Shown here: positions 35,533-43,722 of the stretch, in pieces
Layout of the letters: each line of letters starts with the position of its first letter
Numbering within the stretch: the stretch's first letter is position 1
From: Pseudomonadota bacterium
GTDB lineage: Bacteria > Pseudomonadota > Gammaproteobacteria > Burkholderiales > Burkholderiaceae_B
Assembly (NCBI GenBank): GCA_023439305.1
Contig: JAEXOO010000031.1
Coordinates: 112,530 to 176,529, forward strand
Direction of reading: 5' to 3'
DNA: 64,000 nt
Notes under the pieces: model-generated
The model's input: only the letters and a program-made list of their open reading frames with translations
The model's database searches: none
What the model was told of the DNA's origin: nothing
Made by a program: the position numbers and the translations under genes

Positions 35533-37239
35533 ATGACCACCACCACGACGGACATTACCGGCACGGGTGCCTACTATATGGCGCGCGCACTACGCGAGCA
35601 TGGCGTACAACGCGTCTTCGGCTTGTGCGGAGACCACATCAACTCCCTCTATCGCGCCACCGCTCTGGAAGGAATCGAAATCATCGGAACCCGCAGCGAG
35701 TCCGGAGCTGTGCACATGGCTGACGCCTGGGCGCGCACCACGGGTCAGTTAGGCGTGGCATTCGTCACTGGCTGCCCGGGTCACTCCAATGCGTTAACCG
35801 GTATGGCTGTCGCGACCAATGCCGGGTCACCAGTGCTGGTCGTCTCGGGATTCACGCCGTCCAATCAGCGCGAACGCGGCGGATCGCAGGTCATGCATCA
35901 GGCCGACCTCGCACGCCCAGTAAGCAAATGGGCGCTGGAGGTCAACGACGGCACCCATATGGCCGAAATGGTCGGTAAAGCAATACGCATCGCCACGACC
36001 GGCACGCCGGGCGCCGTCAACCTTTCCGTCGCGTCCGATATCATGGACGAACCTGTGCCAGCCGGTCCCGATTACCCCGAAGATCATATACGCGCCGTCA
36101 CGCGTCGCGATCCTGTGCGTACTGCCGCCTCGCTGCCCGCCGATGCTCTGGGGGATATACACAGCTTGCTCATGAAGGCAGAAAAGCCCGTCATCATCCT
36201 GGGTAATGGCGCTCGCACCGACGGCGGCGACTTCATCGACTTGAGCCGCCGCATAGGAGCGCCGGTGTTCACCATTGACCAAGCTCGCGGCCTGGTGCCC
36301 GATGACGGCGAGATTGGATTCGGCTACGCAGATCCACTCTTTAACCGAACGTTTCGTGAGATTATCGGCGCTGATCTGATTCTGCTGGCCGGGGCAACAA
36401 TCGATTTCCACACGTGCTTTGGCCGTGAGCAGTTGCTTCGACCCGACGTCTGCATTGTGCAGGCCAGCGAAGACCCCAGCCTGCTCAACCAATGCCGGCA
36501 AGGTGAGCTTTCCATTGTCGGACCGGCCTCTGCCCTGCTGGCTGCCGCAGCCCACATTGTCGAGGCCAATAAGCTCAAGCAGCGCTGGCAGCCGTGGTTC
36601 AATCACATCCGCACACACTATGCCAATACCCGCAAGGATTGGGCCGACCAGGTGCGCGCAGCGTCCAGCACCGACGATTCGATCCACCCACTGCAACTGT
36701 GTGCAAGCCTGGAGCGACATCGCACGACCGATACCGGCATCATGATAGACGCGGGGGATTTCGTGCACTGGCCACGCGCCTACTTTCCGGCTATGCGCCA
36801 GGGCCGCTGGATGGATGCGGTATTGATTGGCAACCTGGGCGGCTCGTTGCCGTTGGGCATTGGTAGCCAATTGGCCCACGACAAGGGGCAAACCTGGGTG
36901 TTCATCGGCGATGGCGGCTTTGCTTTCTACTCATGGGAACTGGAGGTCGCCGTAGAGAAAAAGCTTCCTTTGAAGATCATTCTAGGCAACGACGCGGCCT
37001 GGGGCATCGAGAAGCGACTACAGCTCAACGCCTATGGCGCGCACGTAGGCTGCGAACTTCGCAGAATCCGCTACGATCATTACGCCCAAATGCTGGGAGC
37101 AACCGGCATTTATGTGTCCCAGGCCAGCGAGCTGGACGATGCCGTAGACAAGTTGATCGCGGCTGAGGGGCCGGCGCTGCTGAACGTCGATATCCGTCCC
37201 ATGGCCGGCCGACCGCTGGCCGACTTCAAGCGCTACTGA
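35533..37239 (+). CDS. Thiamine-diphosphate-dependent enzyme, second and divergent type
   Basis: A 568-residue three-domain ThDP enzyme. The activating glutamate is E57 in RSESGAVHMAD and the metal motif is GDGGFAFYSWE, followed by LGNDAAWG where most relatives have NN. GLCGDHINSLY and CPGHSNALTG replace the usual GxPG and GPG motifs of acetolactate synthases. It is clearly different from the ThDP enzyme on the minus arm. A 2-hydroxyacyl lyase, decarboxylase or carboligase reaction is possible. A GAGGAG site precedes ATG 35533, and the aldo/keto reductase follows 13 bases later. Confidence 0.85.
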   Translation: MTTTTTDITGTGAYYMARALREHGVQRVFGLCGDHINSLYRATALEGIEIIGTRSESGAVHMADAWARTTGQLGVAFVTGCPGHSNALTGMAVATNAGSPVLVVSGFTPSNQRERGGSQVMHQADLARPVSKWALEVNDGTHMAEMVGKAIRIATTGTPGAVNLSVASDIMDEPVPAGPDYPEDHIRAVTRRDPVRTAASLPADALGDIHSLLMKAEKPVIILGNGARTDGGDFIDLSRRIGAPVFTIDQARGLVPDDGEIGFGYADPLFNRTFREIIGADLILLAGATIDFHTCFGREQLLRPDVCIVQASEDPSLLNQCRQGELSIVGPASALLAAAAHIVEANKLKQRWQPWFNHIRTHYANTRKDWADQVRAASSTDDSIHPLQLCASLERHRTTDTGIMIDAGDFVHWPRAYFPAMRQGRWMDAVLIGNLGGSLPLGIGSQLAHDKGQTWVFIGDGGFAFYSWELEVAVEKKLPLKIILGNDAAWGIEKRLQLNAYGAHVGCELRRIRYDHYAQMLGATGIYVSQASELDDAVDKLIAAEGPALLNVDIRPMAGRPLADFKRY

Positions 37240-37252
37240 CTGGGAACGCGAC

Positions 37253-38224
37253 ATGCAACATGTACACCTGGGCCAATCCGGCCTATCGGCAGCGCAGCTG
37301 GGTTTCGGATGTATGGCACTGAGCGGCAGCTACGGCTCAGTGGATCGACACACTGCGCTGAAAACCTTGCACGACGCGGCTGACGCGGGCATCACGCTAT
37401 TTGATACCGCTGACGTCTATGGAGCGGGGGACAACGAGCGCCTGCTGGGCGAGGCCATGCGGGACCGCCGTCAACAGATCCTACTCAGCACCAAGGGGGG
37501 AGCCACCCGGGACGCACAAGGCAGGGCCACCAATTGCGGCACGCCCGATTACCTTGTGCAGGCCTGCGACGCCAGCCTGAGGCGACTGGGCGTCGACTAT
37601 ATCGACCTCTACTACTTGCACCGCATCGACCCGGCCGTGCCTGTCGAAGAATCGGTCGGCGCCCTAGGGCGCCTGGTCGAACAAGGCAAAGTGCGGGCAA
37701 TAGGCTTGTCCGAAGTCAGTGAAGCCACATTGCGCCGCGCTCATTTGACCCACCCCATTACCGCCCTGCAGTCCGAATTTTCGCTGGCCTGCCGGCAGCC
37801 TGCCGAATCCATGTTCGAAGTCTGCCAGGAACTGGGGGTTTCATTCGTCGCTTACAGCCCATTGGGCCGCGGCTTGCTAACCGGCGCCACACCCGCTTTA
37901 CACGGCGATTTGCGCAGCAATATACCCAGGTTCGATCCTGACAACCTGTCCCATAACCTAGACACGGTGGCGCGGATGACAAGCCTGGCCAACGGCCTAG
38001 GCATCAGCCCCGCACAACTGGCACTGGCATGGGTATTGCGTCGCCCGCTTCCCGTGTTCGCCATTCCCGGAACACGTAGCGGCGAACGAGTCATGCAAAA
38101 CGTGGCAGCCGCACGTATCGAACTGCCCGACACCATCCAGGCAGAATTGGAGGAATTGTTCGCCGATGGCGCCATCAAAGGAGCACGCCACACCGCCCCG
38201 ATGCTAGCGCGCGTCGGTCTGTAA
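37253..38224 (+). CDS. Aldo/keto reductase
   Basis: A 323-residue TIM-barrel oxidoreductase with the D-Y-K-H tetrad in expected contexts: DTADVYG (Asp and Tyr), STKGG (Lys) and LYYLHRID (His). The C-terminal IPGTRSGERVMQN loop binds NADPH. The LGFGCMALSGSYG start places it in the large group resembling pyridoxal reductase / AKR13-type enzymes. It is the last gene of the plus arm and probably reduces or oxidises a carbonyl intermediate of the same pathway. Confidence 0.92.
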   Translation: MQHVHLGQSGLSAAQLGFGCMALSGSYGSVDRHTALKTLHDAADAGITLFDTADVYGAGDNERLLGEAMRDRRQQILLSTKGGATRDAQGRATNCGTPDYLVQACDASLRRLGVDYIDLYYLHRIDPAVPVEESVGALGRLVEQGKVRAIGLSEVSEATLRRAHLTHPITALQSEFSLACRQPAESMFEVCQELGVSFVAYSPLGRGLLTGATPALHGDLRSNIPRFDPDNLSHNLDTVARMTSLANGLGISPAQLALAWVLRRPLPVFAIPGTRSGERVMQNVAAARIELPDTIQAELEELFADGAIKGARHTAPMLARVGL

Positions 38225-38675
38225 CTGGAGGCCCTGGACGGGAGCAATCAGCAAGCACCCGTACCCAGGGCTAGCCCCCGCCCTCCCCCGATCAACTGGC
38301 AGGCTCAATGAACGCATTTCGCAGTAAACGGCGCAGTACCGAATCATAAGCTTGCCGTTGACAGCAGCCTGCTCAGCGGCCTGCCGCGCTAGATTCTGAT
38401 CAATGAATATGGTGAGCAATATAAAGAACGGCTCAGAGCTCAACGGGTGACGCCAAGCCCAACTAAAAGTAAGGGAGCCAAATAAGCATTGTTTGGGTAT
38501 CGGAAAATGGCTTAGGGACGGTTTCGTTAAGACAGCCTAGACTGACTGTTAGAGGGGCAATCCTTTCCGAACGTCAAGATGCACCTAGTAGTGGCATAAG
38601 CGCCTGTCCATCTCGCCGTATCTTGCATCCAGTACTCTCCTGCGAGTTGCACTGCGAAGTTTTAGACAAAAAAAC
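38225..38675. other. Non-coding stretch between the catabolic regulon and the island
   Basis: No convincing gene on either strand. Just after the aldo/keto reductase stop, GCCCTGG and CCAGGGC (about 38229 and 38266) can pair and may end the operon, but no U-run follows. The rest shows no recognisable feature. Confidence 0.5.
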
Positions 38676-38700
38676 AGACGCCTTTGGCGTCTTATTTTTT
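38676..38700 (-). terminator. Intrinsic terminator, originally of tRNA-Leu
   Basis: AGACGCC-TTT-GGCGTCT forms a perfect 7-bp stem (38676-38692) flanked by A-runs and T-runs on both sides, so it can terminate in both directions. On the minus strand it lies right after the CCA end of the tRNA-Leu remnant. It was most likely the terminator of the intact tRNA-Leu before the island separated them by 12.65 kb. Confidence 0.75.
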
Positions 38701-38753
38701 GGTGCCCGGGGCCGGAATCGAACCGGCACGCATTGCGGCGGGGGATTTTGAGT
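38700..38753 (-). repeat. Distal att repeat: 3' part of tRNA-Leu
   Basis: 54 bases matching 51354-51407 with one mismatch (38732 A against 51386 C). It covers the tRNA 3' end from the anticodon loop through CCA on the minus strand; the 5' half is missing, so it cannot make a tRNA. Confidence 0.92.
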
Positions 38754-38871
38754 TGGCGTGCGAAGGTGTTTGTGTAGGGAACCGGGGCGAATTCCAGCGT
38801 AAGTTGAAATAGGTAAAATCAGTTTAAAATCAGTATGTTAGCGTGCTTTACTTGAGCTGGTGAAAACTGGC

Positions 38872-38908
38872 CACTGTACCTGTACTGTACCTAAATTTCG
38901 GTACAGTG
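38872..38908. repeat. Clustered ACTGTACC repeats near the distal att site
   Basis: ACTGTACC occurs at 38873-38880 and 38884-38891 in direct orientation and as GGTACAGT at 38900-38907. The first copy extends to a 9-bp match, CACTGTACC with GGTACAGTG. About 120-150 bases inside the att repeat, they could be arm-type sites for the integrase or an excisionase. Confidence 0.45.
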
Positions 38909-39101
38909 AAATGGCATTTCAGTGCCGCCACGGGCTGTGGAGGTCTATAATAGAAGACGTTCTCTTATGGCGCGTTGAGAGCTAATGCGCAAGTATTACT
39001 GTTTGAACCAACCGTCGGACACGATTTTACTATGGCGACTTGTGCGTGACGCTCTGGAATTTTTATTAGCGTACATTCAACGAAACTAAAAGTACTAAGC
39101 T

Positions 39102-39692
39102 ATGGTTTTTCTAAATGATGCTTCAATTCGCGAGGCGCTGATTCAGCGCCTTCGTTCAATGTCCAAGGCGCCGCGAGTGATTTTGGAAGAATTGCGAGTT
39201 CATAATGGAAATGCAATTGCTGATGTGGTTGCCATTAATGATTTTGCGCATTGCTACGAAATCAAGGGCGATAACGACAGCATTTTACGCGCTGTGAAAC
39301 AGAGCCATTATTATGATCTGGTCTTTCGAAGAACCACGCTTGTTACAACCGAAAAACATATTCAGCGCGCGCTCTTGTTGGTGCCTCCCCATTGGGGGAT
39401 GATTTGTGCGCGGATCCGTAATGAAGATGTAAAGTTGTCGTATGTCAGGCCTGCGCGTCAAAATCTTGGATTTGACAAGAAACTTGCTGTCATGACTCTT
39501 TGGAAGTCTGAGATGGTTGAGATTGCTACTCCATTGAATCTAAAAAATGCCAATAAACTTAATAGAGAGCAGCTTTGTGAGGCCATCGCTTCCAATTTTT
39601 CGACTAACGATTTAGTGAAGACTATAGGTAATAGTCTCACGCTGCGAGCAGGTTTAAATCCTGAAGTCTCTCAGCATGTAAGTTATATGTAA
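39102..39692 (+). CDS. sce7726-family protein, PD-(D/E)XK nuclease-like
   Basis: A 196-residue protein with an N-terminal helical segment and a core that reads LEELRVHNGNAIADVVAIN, then CYEIKGDNDSILR, then LVTTEKHIQRALLLVPPHWG (abbreviated). D41 with E53-x-K55 forms a plausible PD-(D/E)XK active site. The pattern, including the WG after a hydrophobic strand, matches my recollection of sce7726-family proteins. Function is not established. It is the only plus-strand gene of the island and its last 39 bases overlap the end of the convergent Beta-family gene. Its codon use is AT-rich, indicating recent transfer. Confidence 0.65.
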   Translation: MVFLNDASIREALIQRLRSMSKAPRVILEELRVHNGNAIADVVAINDFAHCYEIKGDNDSILRAVKQSHYYDLVFRRTTLVTTEKHIQRALLLVPPHWGMICARIRNEDVKLSYVRPARQNLGFDKKLAVMTLWKSEMVEIATPLNLKNANKLNREQLCEAIASNFSTNDLVKTIGNSLTLRAGLNPEVSQHVSYM

Positions 39693-40727
39693 ATTTATCG
39701 TGGGCTTCAAGATGCTGCCGGGAGTGACTCTTTTCCCTTCACCCATGGATTTGGAGTAAATGAAGTTATCTCCGTAGGAGTAGGCAGGTGTGCGATAAAA
39801 GTGCTGTCTTACAATGTGTGCAGCAATATCGTTGTACTGAAGAAGTCCCCTTTTATGGGTTCTGATTGCGCCACCTCTAGCTATATAGTGATTGTTACCA
39901 TAGCTATATATGATTTTCGGAGCGGTTACGTTCTGCATTGCCTCTTTGGGAATGTCAACGTCGGAGTAATAGGGGCTTACAACAGTATAGTCTCCTAAAT
40001 GGATATTGTGTCCGTGCAGGTGCGGCACTATGTTTCGGTAAATATCCAATTCAATGCGGGGGTGATGGTGCTCCTTTTCGACTTCTAAAATGTCGCGTAT
40101 TGAAGCAGGTATCGACGATCCGCTAATAATAAATGAGAATAAGTCGAATCTGGCAATTGCTGAATTAATAAAATTCACAATTTCTTGACTCCTGTCCTCG
40201 ACATTTACGTTGAGGCAGAGTCTATTGTCCAAAATTATCGACCAGTGATGAAATAGCCCTTGTCCACGAGCCATAAGACGTGATATGTCGGGCTCAACAA
40301 GGGCGAAGTTCTCAAAGTCATCGACTTGAAGCCTAATAACTATAGTATTAGATCTCAAGACTCCCGTCTCTTTGCGTTGAAACACTATCTCGTTTCTAGC
40401 ATCTTCTCGATCTAGCCCTATTACTGGCACGAATTCGTTAAGATCTGAAAAGATGTCAATTACTGCACCGTAGCTATTTTCGCCATTTATCGTAAGCGAA
40501 TCTTCATTGTCAAAGTCGTCTAAAAATATTGTGGGGCAGCCATTTGTGTGCTTACCTACACTCTTACGGTACTTTGCGAGCACATCTAGAAACTCTTCTT
40601 CCGTTGAGAATTGCCTCTTTGGCAGGTCCAGAAAAGGATGCGTCATGGATTTAATTGCTGGCTCTAGCTCGCTAAGCGCCATCATTTCGTTCGTTTTGAG
40701 CTTTAAGAATGGTATGTAGTTATTCAT
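39654..40727 (-). CDS. Beta-family protein (sce7725-like), function unknown
   Basis: A 357-residue protein beginning MNNYIPFLKLKTNEMMAL, the hallmark start of the Beta protein family (YxPxLKxKxxE), and continuing with FLDLPKRQ and a TIFLDD strand that suggest a TIM-barrel-like alternation of strands and helices. The C-terminal part holds SYGNNHYIARGGAIRTHKRG, then QYNDIAAHIV. No catalytic motif is certain. ATG 40727 overlaps the stop of the ImmA gene by eight bases; a TTG two codons upstream is less likely. Family members are, to my knowledge, often found beside sce7726 genes, as here. Confidence 0.65.
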   Translation of the reverse strand: MNNYIPFLKLKTNEMMALSELEPAIKSMTHPFLDLPKRQFSTEEEFLDVLAKYRKSVGKHTNGCPTIFLDDFDNEDSLTINGENSYGAVIDIFSDLNEFVPVIGLDREDARNEIVFQRKETGVLRSNTIVIRLQVDDFENFALVEPDISRLMARGQGLFHHWSIILDNRLCLNVNVEDRSQEIVNFINSAIARFDLFSFIISGSSIPASIRDILEVEKEHHHPRIELDIYRNIVPHLHGHNIHLGDYTVVSPYYSDVDIPKEAMQNVTAPKIIYSYGNNHYIARGGAIRTHKRGLLQYNDIAAHIVRQHFYRTPAYSYGDNFIYSKSMGEGKRVTPGSILKPTINLHITYMLRDFRI

Positions 40728-41583
40728 CGCCAAATATAATTTTTCTAGTGTTTTCAGAGTGAATTATTTTGGTAAAAATATCGTGTCTATTTAAGTCGCG
40801 CTGCAATCTTCCGGCGACTATCGCCGGATGAACTTGAACTTTTTCTGCGAATTTCAGTAAGGACTTTTCGCTCATGTCATATTTCACACTTGAGCTTCGC
40901 CAGGAGCTCCTGCTTATTAACGAGTCACTTGAAAGCTTGTTTGCTTGAGCCTCAATGAGACTTGTATTCTCGTCATCGACATCATCAAGTATCGGAGTGG
41001 TAAGTTTTTCATGATGAAGGGTTATATGCGCTAACTCATGGAGCAATGTAAACCAATAGATGTCAAGTCGCGCATACCTTAGGCTTAAGGCGACCACTGG
41101 ATGGCCGGTTTCGAGCAGGAAGCAAGCTCCATCCACTTTCATCCCTGGAATGGCGCGCTCGTGGATCAGAATAATCCCTGCTTTGGCTAGCTGTCCGGCT
41201 AAATTTGGAATATTTCCAGGATTTGTACTTAAACGAGCAAGACTCTCTAAATACCCGACCTCTATTCCTGAGAACTGAGGTAGATCATTCCATGCGGAGT
41301 AAAACCACGCGGCTTCGCGTACTCGGGAAAGCCAATATTTGGCTATAGAATCTTCCGCATCAGATCGTTTTCGAAATAATGGTTGACCATTTTTCTTATA
41401 TCTTAAATTTTCCTTGAATGCTCGATGCAGCGATTCATAGTAATCTTGATCTCTGTTTCCTTTTGGAATGTTATTGATCCCGCTCTGGCACTCCAAAAAG
41501 GATTCGTATAGCTCTTGGGATGAGAGGCCCTCCTCACTGTACGTAAGGGGAAAGTCTTCTTCATTGTTATTTGCTGGACTCAT
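40720..41583 (-). CDS. ImmA/IrrE-family metallo-endopeptidase
   Basis: A 287-residue protein with a zinc-peptidase motif HELAH at 182-186 and a third ligand candidate E211 in SLIEAQANKLSSD, typical of ImmA/IrrE (COG2856). The family cleaves phage or ICE repressors, or activates stress responses. The N-terminal ~100 residues show no helix-turn-helix, and a short segment (ARLSTNPGNIPNLAGQLAKAGIILI) links to the peptidase as in HigA-fused members. It overlaps the GNAT gene by four bases (ATGA) and the Beta gene by eight, so the three products are made together. Confidence 0.8.
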   Translation of the reverse strand: MSPANNNEEDFPLTYSEEGLSSQELYESFLECQSGINNIPKGNRDQDYYESLHRAFKENLRYKKNGQPLFRKRSDAEDSIAKYWLSRVREAAWFYSAWNDLPQFSGIEVGYLESLARLSTNPGNIPNLAGQLAKAGIILIHERAIPGMKVDGACFLLETGHPVVALSLRYARLDIYWFTLLHELAHITLHHEKLTTPILDDVDDENTSLIEAQANKLSSDSLISRSSWRSSSVKYDMSEKSLLKFAEKVQVHPAIVAGRLQRDLNRHDIFTKIIHSENTRKIIFGDE

Positions 41584-42269
41584 CTCTGCTCCAGAAAGAT
41601 GGATGCAGATTGCATAGGCATCTCATAGTAAGGAAGCTGATCTTTGTCAAGTTGAGGATGCGCAAGCATTCCTATTTTTTCATAGAAGCCGATGGCTTTG
41701 GGTAGTGCATGCAGACAAAATCCGGGCCGAAGTCCGAGACCGTTTTTAGCGTAGTCACAAGCATGCTGTATTATCTTTGTCCCGGTTCCTTTTAAAAGCG
41801 AAGCTTTAAGAGGGTTTGGGCGATTCCAAGGGGCTACCGCGACATATTCAATATAAAATATGTTGCCGTCTTCTATAGCGCTTTTTTTCGGATGAAATAT
41901 TACACAAGCAGCTTGGGGAAGCCCTTCAGCAAAGATAAAGAACCATTTGTATTCGTCTGTCTTTAAGACCGCGGATTTCTTTAACCAGTCCCAGTGATTA
42001 TCCTCTAACTGGAGACCGTCTATTATTGTGCGACGTTCAATATCGTTTTTGTAGTTCTCATGCACAAAACTGAGGAGCTCCATGTTGAACGCTCCCCAAC
42101 GCCTGTCACATAGATGGGCCTTGACAATATCCCAGCCTGAATGAAACGAATAAACTACAGATCTTCCGTCCGTGGACTTCAGTACGCCCTCGGCCACCTG
42201 GTCAGACATATCAGGCTGAAATTTATTCGCTATGAGGTGCTTTCTTATATCTTCGATCGTTGCGAACAT
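41580..42269 (-). CDS. GNAT-family N-acetyltransferase
   Basis: A 229-residue protein. The C-terminal half (about 105-215) shows the GNAT core: a strand ending IFYIEYVAVAPWNRP, an acetyl-CoA loop near KGTGTKIIQHACDYA (a variant of Q/RxxGxG/A) and a final FYEKIGM. The N-terminal 100 residues are family-specific and unidentified. It is the first gene of the AT-rich three-gene operon with the ImmA peptidase and Beta protein, behind AAGG. A GNAT in a defence-like cassette could be a toxin (as in tRNA-acetylating TA systems) or a modifying enzyme; neither is shown. Confidence 0.75.
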   Translation of the reverse strand: MFATIEDIRKHLIANKFQPDMSDQVAEGVLKSTDGRSVVYSFHSGWDIVKAHLCDRRWGAFNMELLSFVHENYKNDIERRTIIDGLQLEDNHWDWLKKSAVLKTDEYKWFFIFAEGLPQAACVIFHPKKSAIEDGNIFYIEYVAVAPWNRPNPLKASLLKGTGTKIIQHACDYAKNGLGLRPGFCLHALPKAIGFYEKIGMLAHPQLDKDQLPYYEMPMQSASIFLEQR

Positions 42270-42399
42270 CGGCTTACCTTACAGTTGCTTTTGTGGCATT
42301 CGCTTTGGACAAAGCGCCAACATGCAATTTTCGTGTGACAGTTACCGGCGACAGCCTATCCTGCACTAGCTTCAATCACTTATATTTTCTTCGTCATGA

Positions 42400-42624
42400 C
42401 TAAGCTTTTGGGCTTGCCAAGGCACTACGCGGTTGCACAAATTCTTCGAGGTCAGTGTCCCCGTTGATGAACCGTTGAGCATGTTCTTCATTTGCTGCAC
42501 TGATTGAGAATCCCCCCAAGCTGACTGATGCGCGTGCGTAATTGACGACGGCTACACGCCGGTCGCGCTAGGCACCGGATATCGTTTTACTTAATTCTTC
42601 TTCGTGCGAACCCATCTCAGACAT
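42400..42624 (-). pseudogene. Decayed VbhA-family Fic antitoxin
   Basis: From ATG 42624 the frame reads MSEMGSHEEELSKTISGA, stops at TAG 42568-42570, and then continues for 55 codons to TAG 42400-42402. The second part (RDRRVAVVNYARASV, then SLGGFSIS, HAQRFINGD and LEEFVQ) matches the VbhA antitoxin pattern, but the inhibitory motif SxxxEG reads S-V-S-L-G-G, so the key glutamate is lost. Two bases after the stop, ATG ACG AAG AAA resembles the start of a Fic toxin gene but terminates at once. A Fic toxin-antitoxin pair was evidently present and has been deleted. Confidence 0.6.
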
Positions 42625-43008
42625 GGTTGTCTCCCGTGCTTTAGGTAACGCTATATTACAAGACGTGGGATTTTTTTGGTGATTTGTTCAGAAAACAGGC
42701 AAAACGGCTTTACGCAGAAATTGTCTTGTTTTCGAGCCTATCAATAGGTTTTCCCGATTGACAGAGATATTGGCTGCCATTCGTGAGGACACATCCCAAA
42801 GAAACTTTGCCTCTCTGGACTCTCCACCCTCGCCAGCGGGACCCTCGGAGCAGGGGTTACGGGCCGTTGGCCCTGAGTACGACCGCCGGGTGCTTACGGC
42901 CGAAACGGTCGTTGATGGTGATGTTCAATCGCGCGTACAGGCTCTTCACTAAGCTCAGGTCTGGGCAACTAGCTAGGCTGTAATGTTTCAAGGCGCGTGC
43001 TTAATTCA
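42625..43008. other. Non-coding stretch inside the island
   Basis: No convincing intact gene. Short open frames at 42758-42952 lack family resemblance and a ribosome site. A T-run at about 42671 could end transcription of something upstream. It probably contains remnants of the deleted Fic region and of older insertions. Confidence 0.4.
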
Positions 43009-43722
43009 TCACACTTTTAATCCTGCCCCGTTCTCTTTCAACCACTGCCGGCACTGGGCATATTCTGGCATTACCCGCGCGACTTCCTTCCAAAACTCAG
43101 ATGAGTGGTCATGGTGGATGAGGTGGCACAGCTCATGAATGACCACGTAATCCACCATGCGATTGGGTGCCATAGTGATCTGCCAGTTGAACTCCAGCTT
43201 CCCTCGTGCTGTGCAACTCCCCCATCGTGCACGAAAGGTTTTAATGCCCACGTCATTGGGAAGAACACCGACCAAAGGCGCAAATCTAGCTACTTTTTCT
43301 GTTAGCTTTTGGGCTGCCTGACGTTTGTACCAACGCACAAGGGCGTTGCGCACCATATGGGGCTGTTCGCTGCCGCAGGGCACACTCGCCACCAGACGGC
43401 CTTGTATCAATCGTACCGGCGTAAAATTGCCCCGCACTACCTTCAAGCGATAATTGCGGCCTAGATACGGAAAGGCTTCCCCCGAGACGAAGTCTTTGTC
43501 ACTAGCAGGTGCGTTGTCACGATGCAGTGTGAGCTTCTCCTGAATCCAGCGTCGTTTACTCGCGAGAATGGCTTCGATTTTCTCCGTACTGACGCGCTGC
43601 GGCACCACGATAGACACCGCGCCGTCCTCTACGCGCAAGTCAGCCGTTTTCTGTCGCTCGGTACGGATGACCTCGACGATAACCCCCTGAGCGTCCAGGT
43701 ATTCGTTATGGGTGCTGATCAT
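43009..43722 (-). CDS. YgjP-type (SprT-like, M48-related) metallopeptidase
   Basis: A 237-residue protein with the DUF45/YgjP pattern: KRRWIQEKL near residue 56, RARWGSC at about 164-170, and the zinc site HELCH at 196-200 with a third histidine in HHDHSSEFW. Proteins of this group often follow type I restriction genes, as here: it is the last gene of the hsd operon and overlaps hsdR by four bases. Its role there is not known; proteolytic control of HsdR is an inference based on the tight coupling. Confidence 0.83.
   Translation of the reverse strand: MISTHNEYLDAQGVIVEVIRTERQKTADLRVEDGAVSIVVPQRVSTEKIEAILASKRRWIQEKLTLHRDNAPASDKDFVSGEAFPYLGRNYRLKVVRGNFTPVRLIQGRLVASVPCGSEQPHMVRNALVRWYKRQAAQKLTEKVARFAPLVGVLPNDVGIKTFRARWGSCTARGKLEFNWQITMAPNRMVDYVVIHELCHLIHHDHSSEFWKEVARVMPEYAQCRQWLKENGAGLKV

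Noticed and set aside
38204..38443. Minus-strand 79-codon frame after the aldo/keto reductase
   Set aside because: It overlaps the end of a well-supported gene and shows no motif or ribosome site.
38700..38753. A second tRNA-Leu gene
   Set aside because: Only the 3' part from the anticodon loop onward is present; the D arm, the 5' half of the anticodon stem and the 5' acceptor strand are missing, so it is an att remnant.
38872..38908. CRISPR-like repeat
   Set aside because: Only three 8-9 base copies within 37 bases, one inverted, no regular spacers and no cas genes anywhere in the window.
42758..42952. Short plus-strand frame inside the island gap
   Set aside because: No ATG start with a ribosome site and no similarity I can recognise; more likely remnant sequence.
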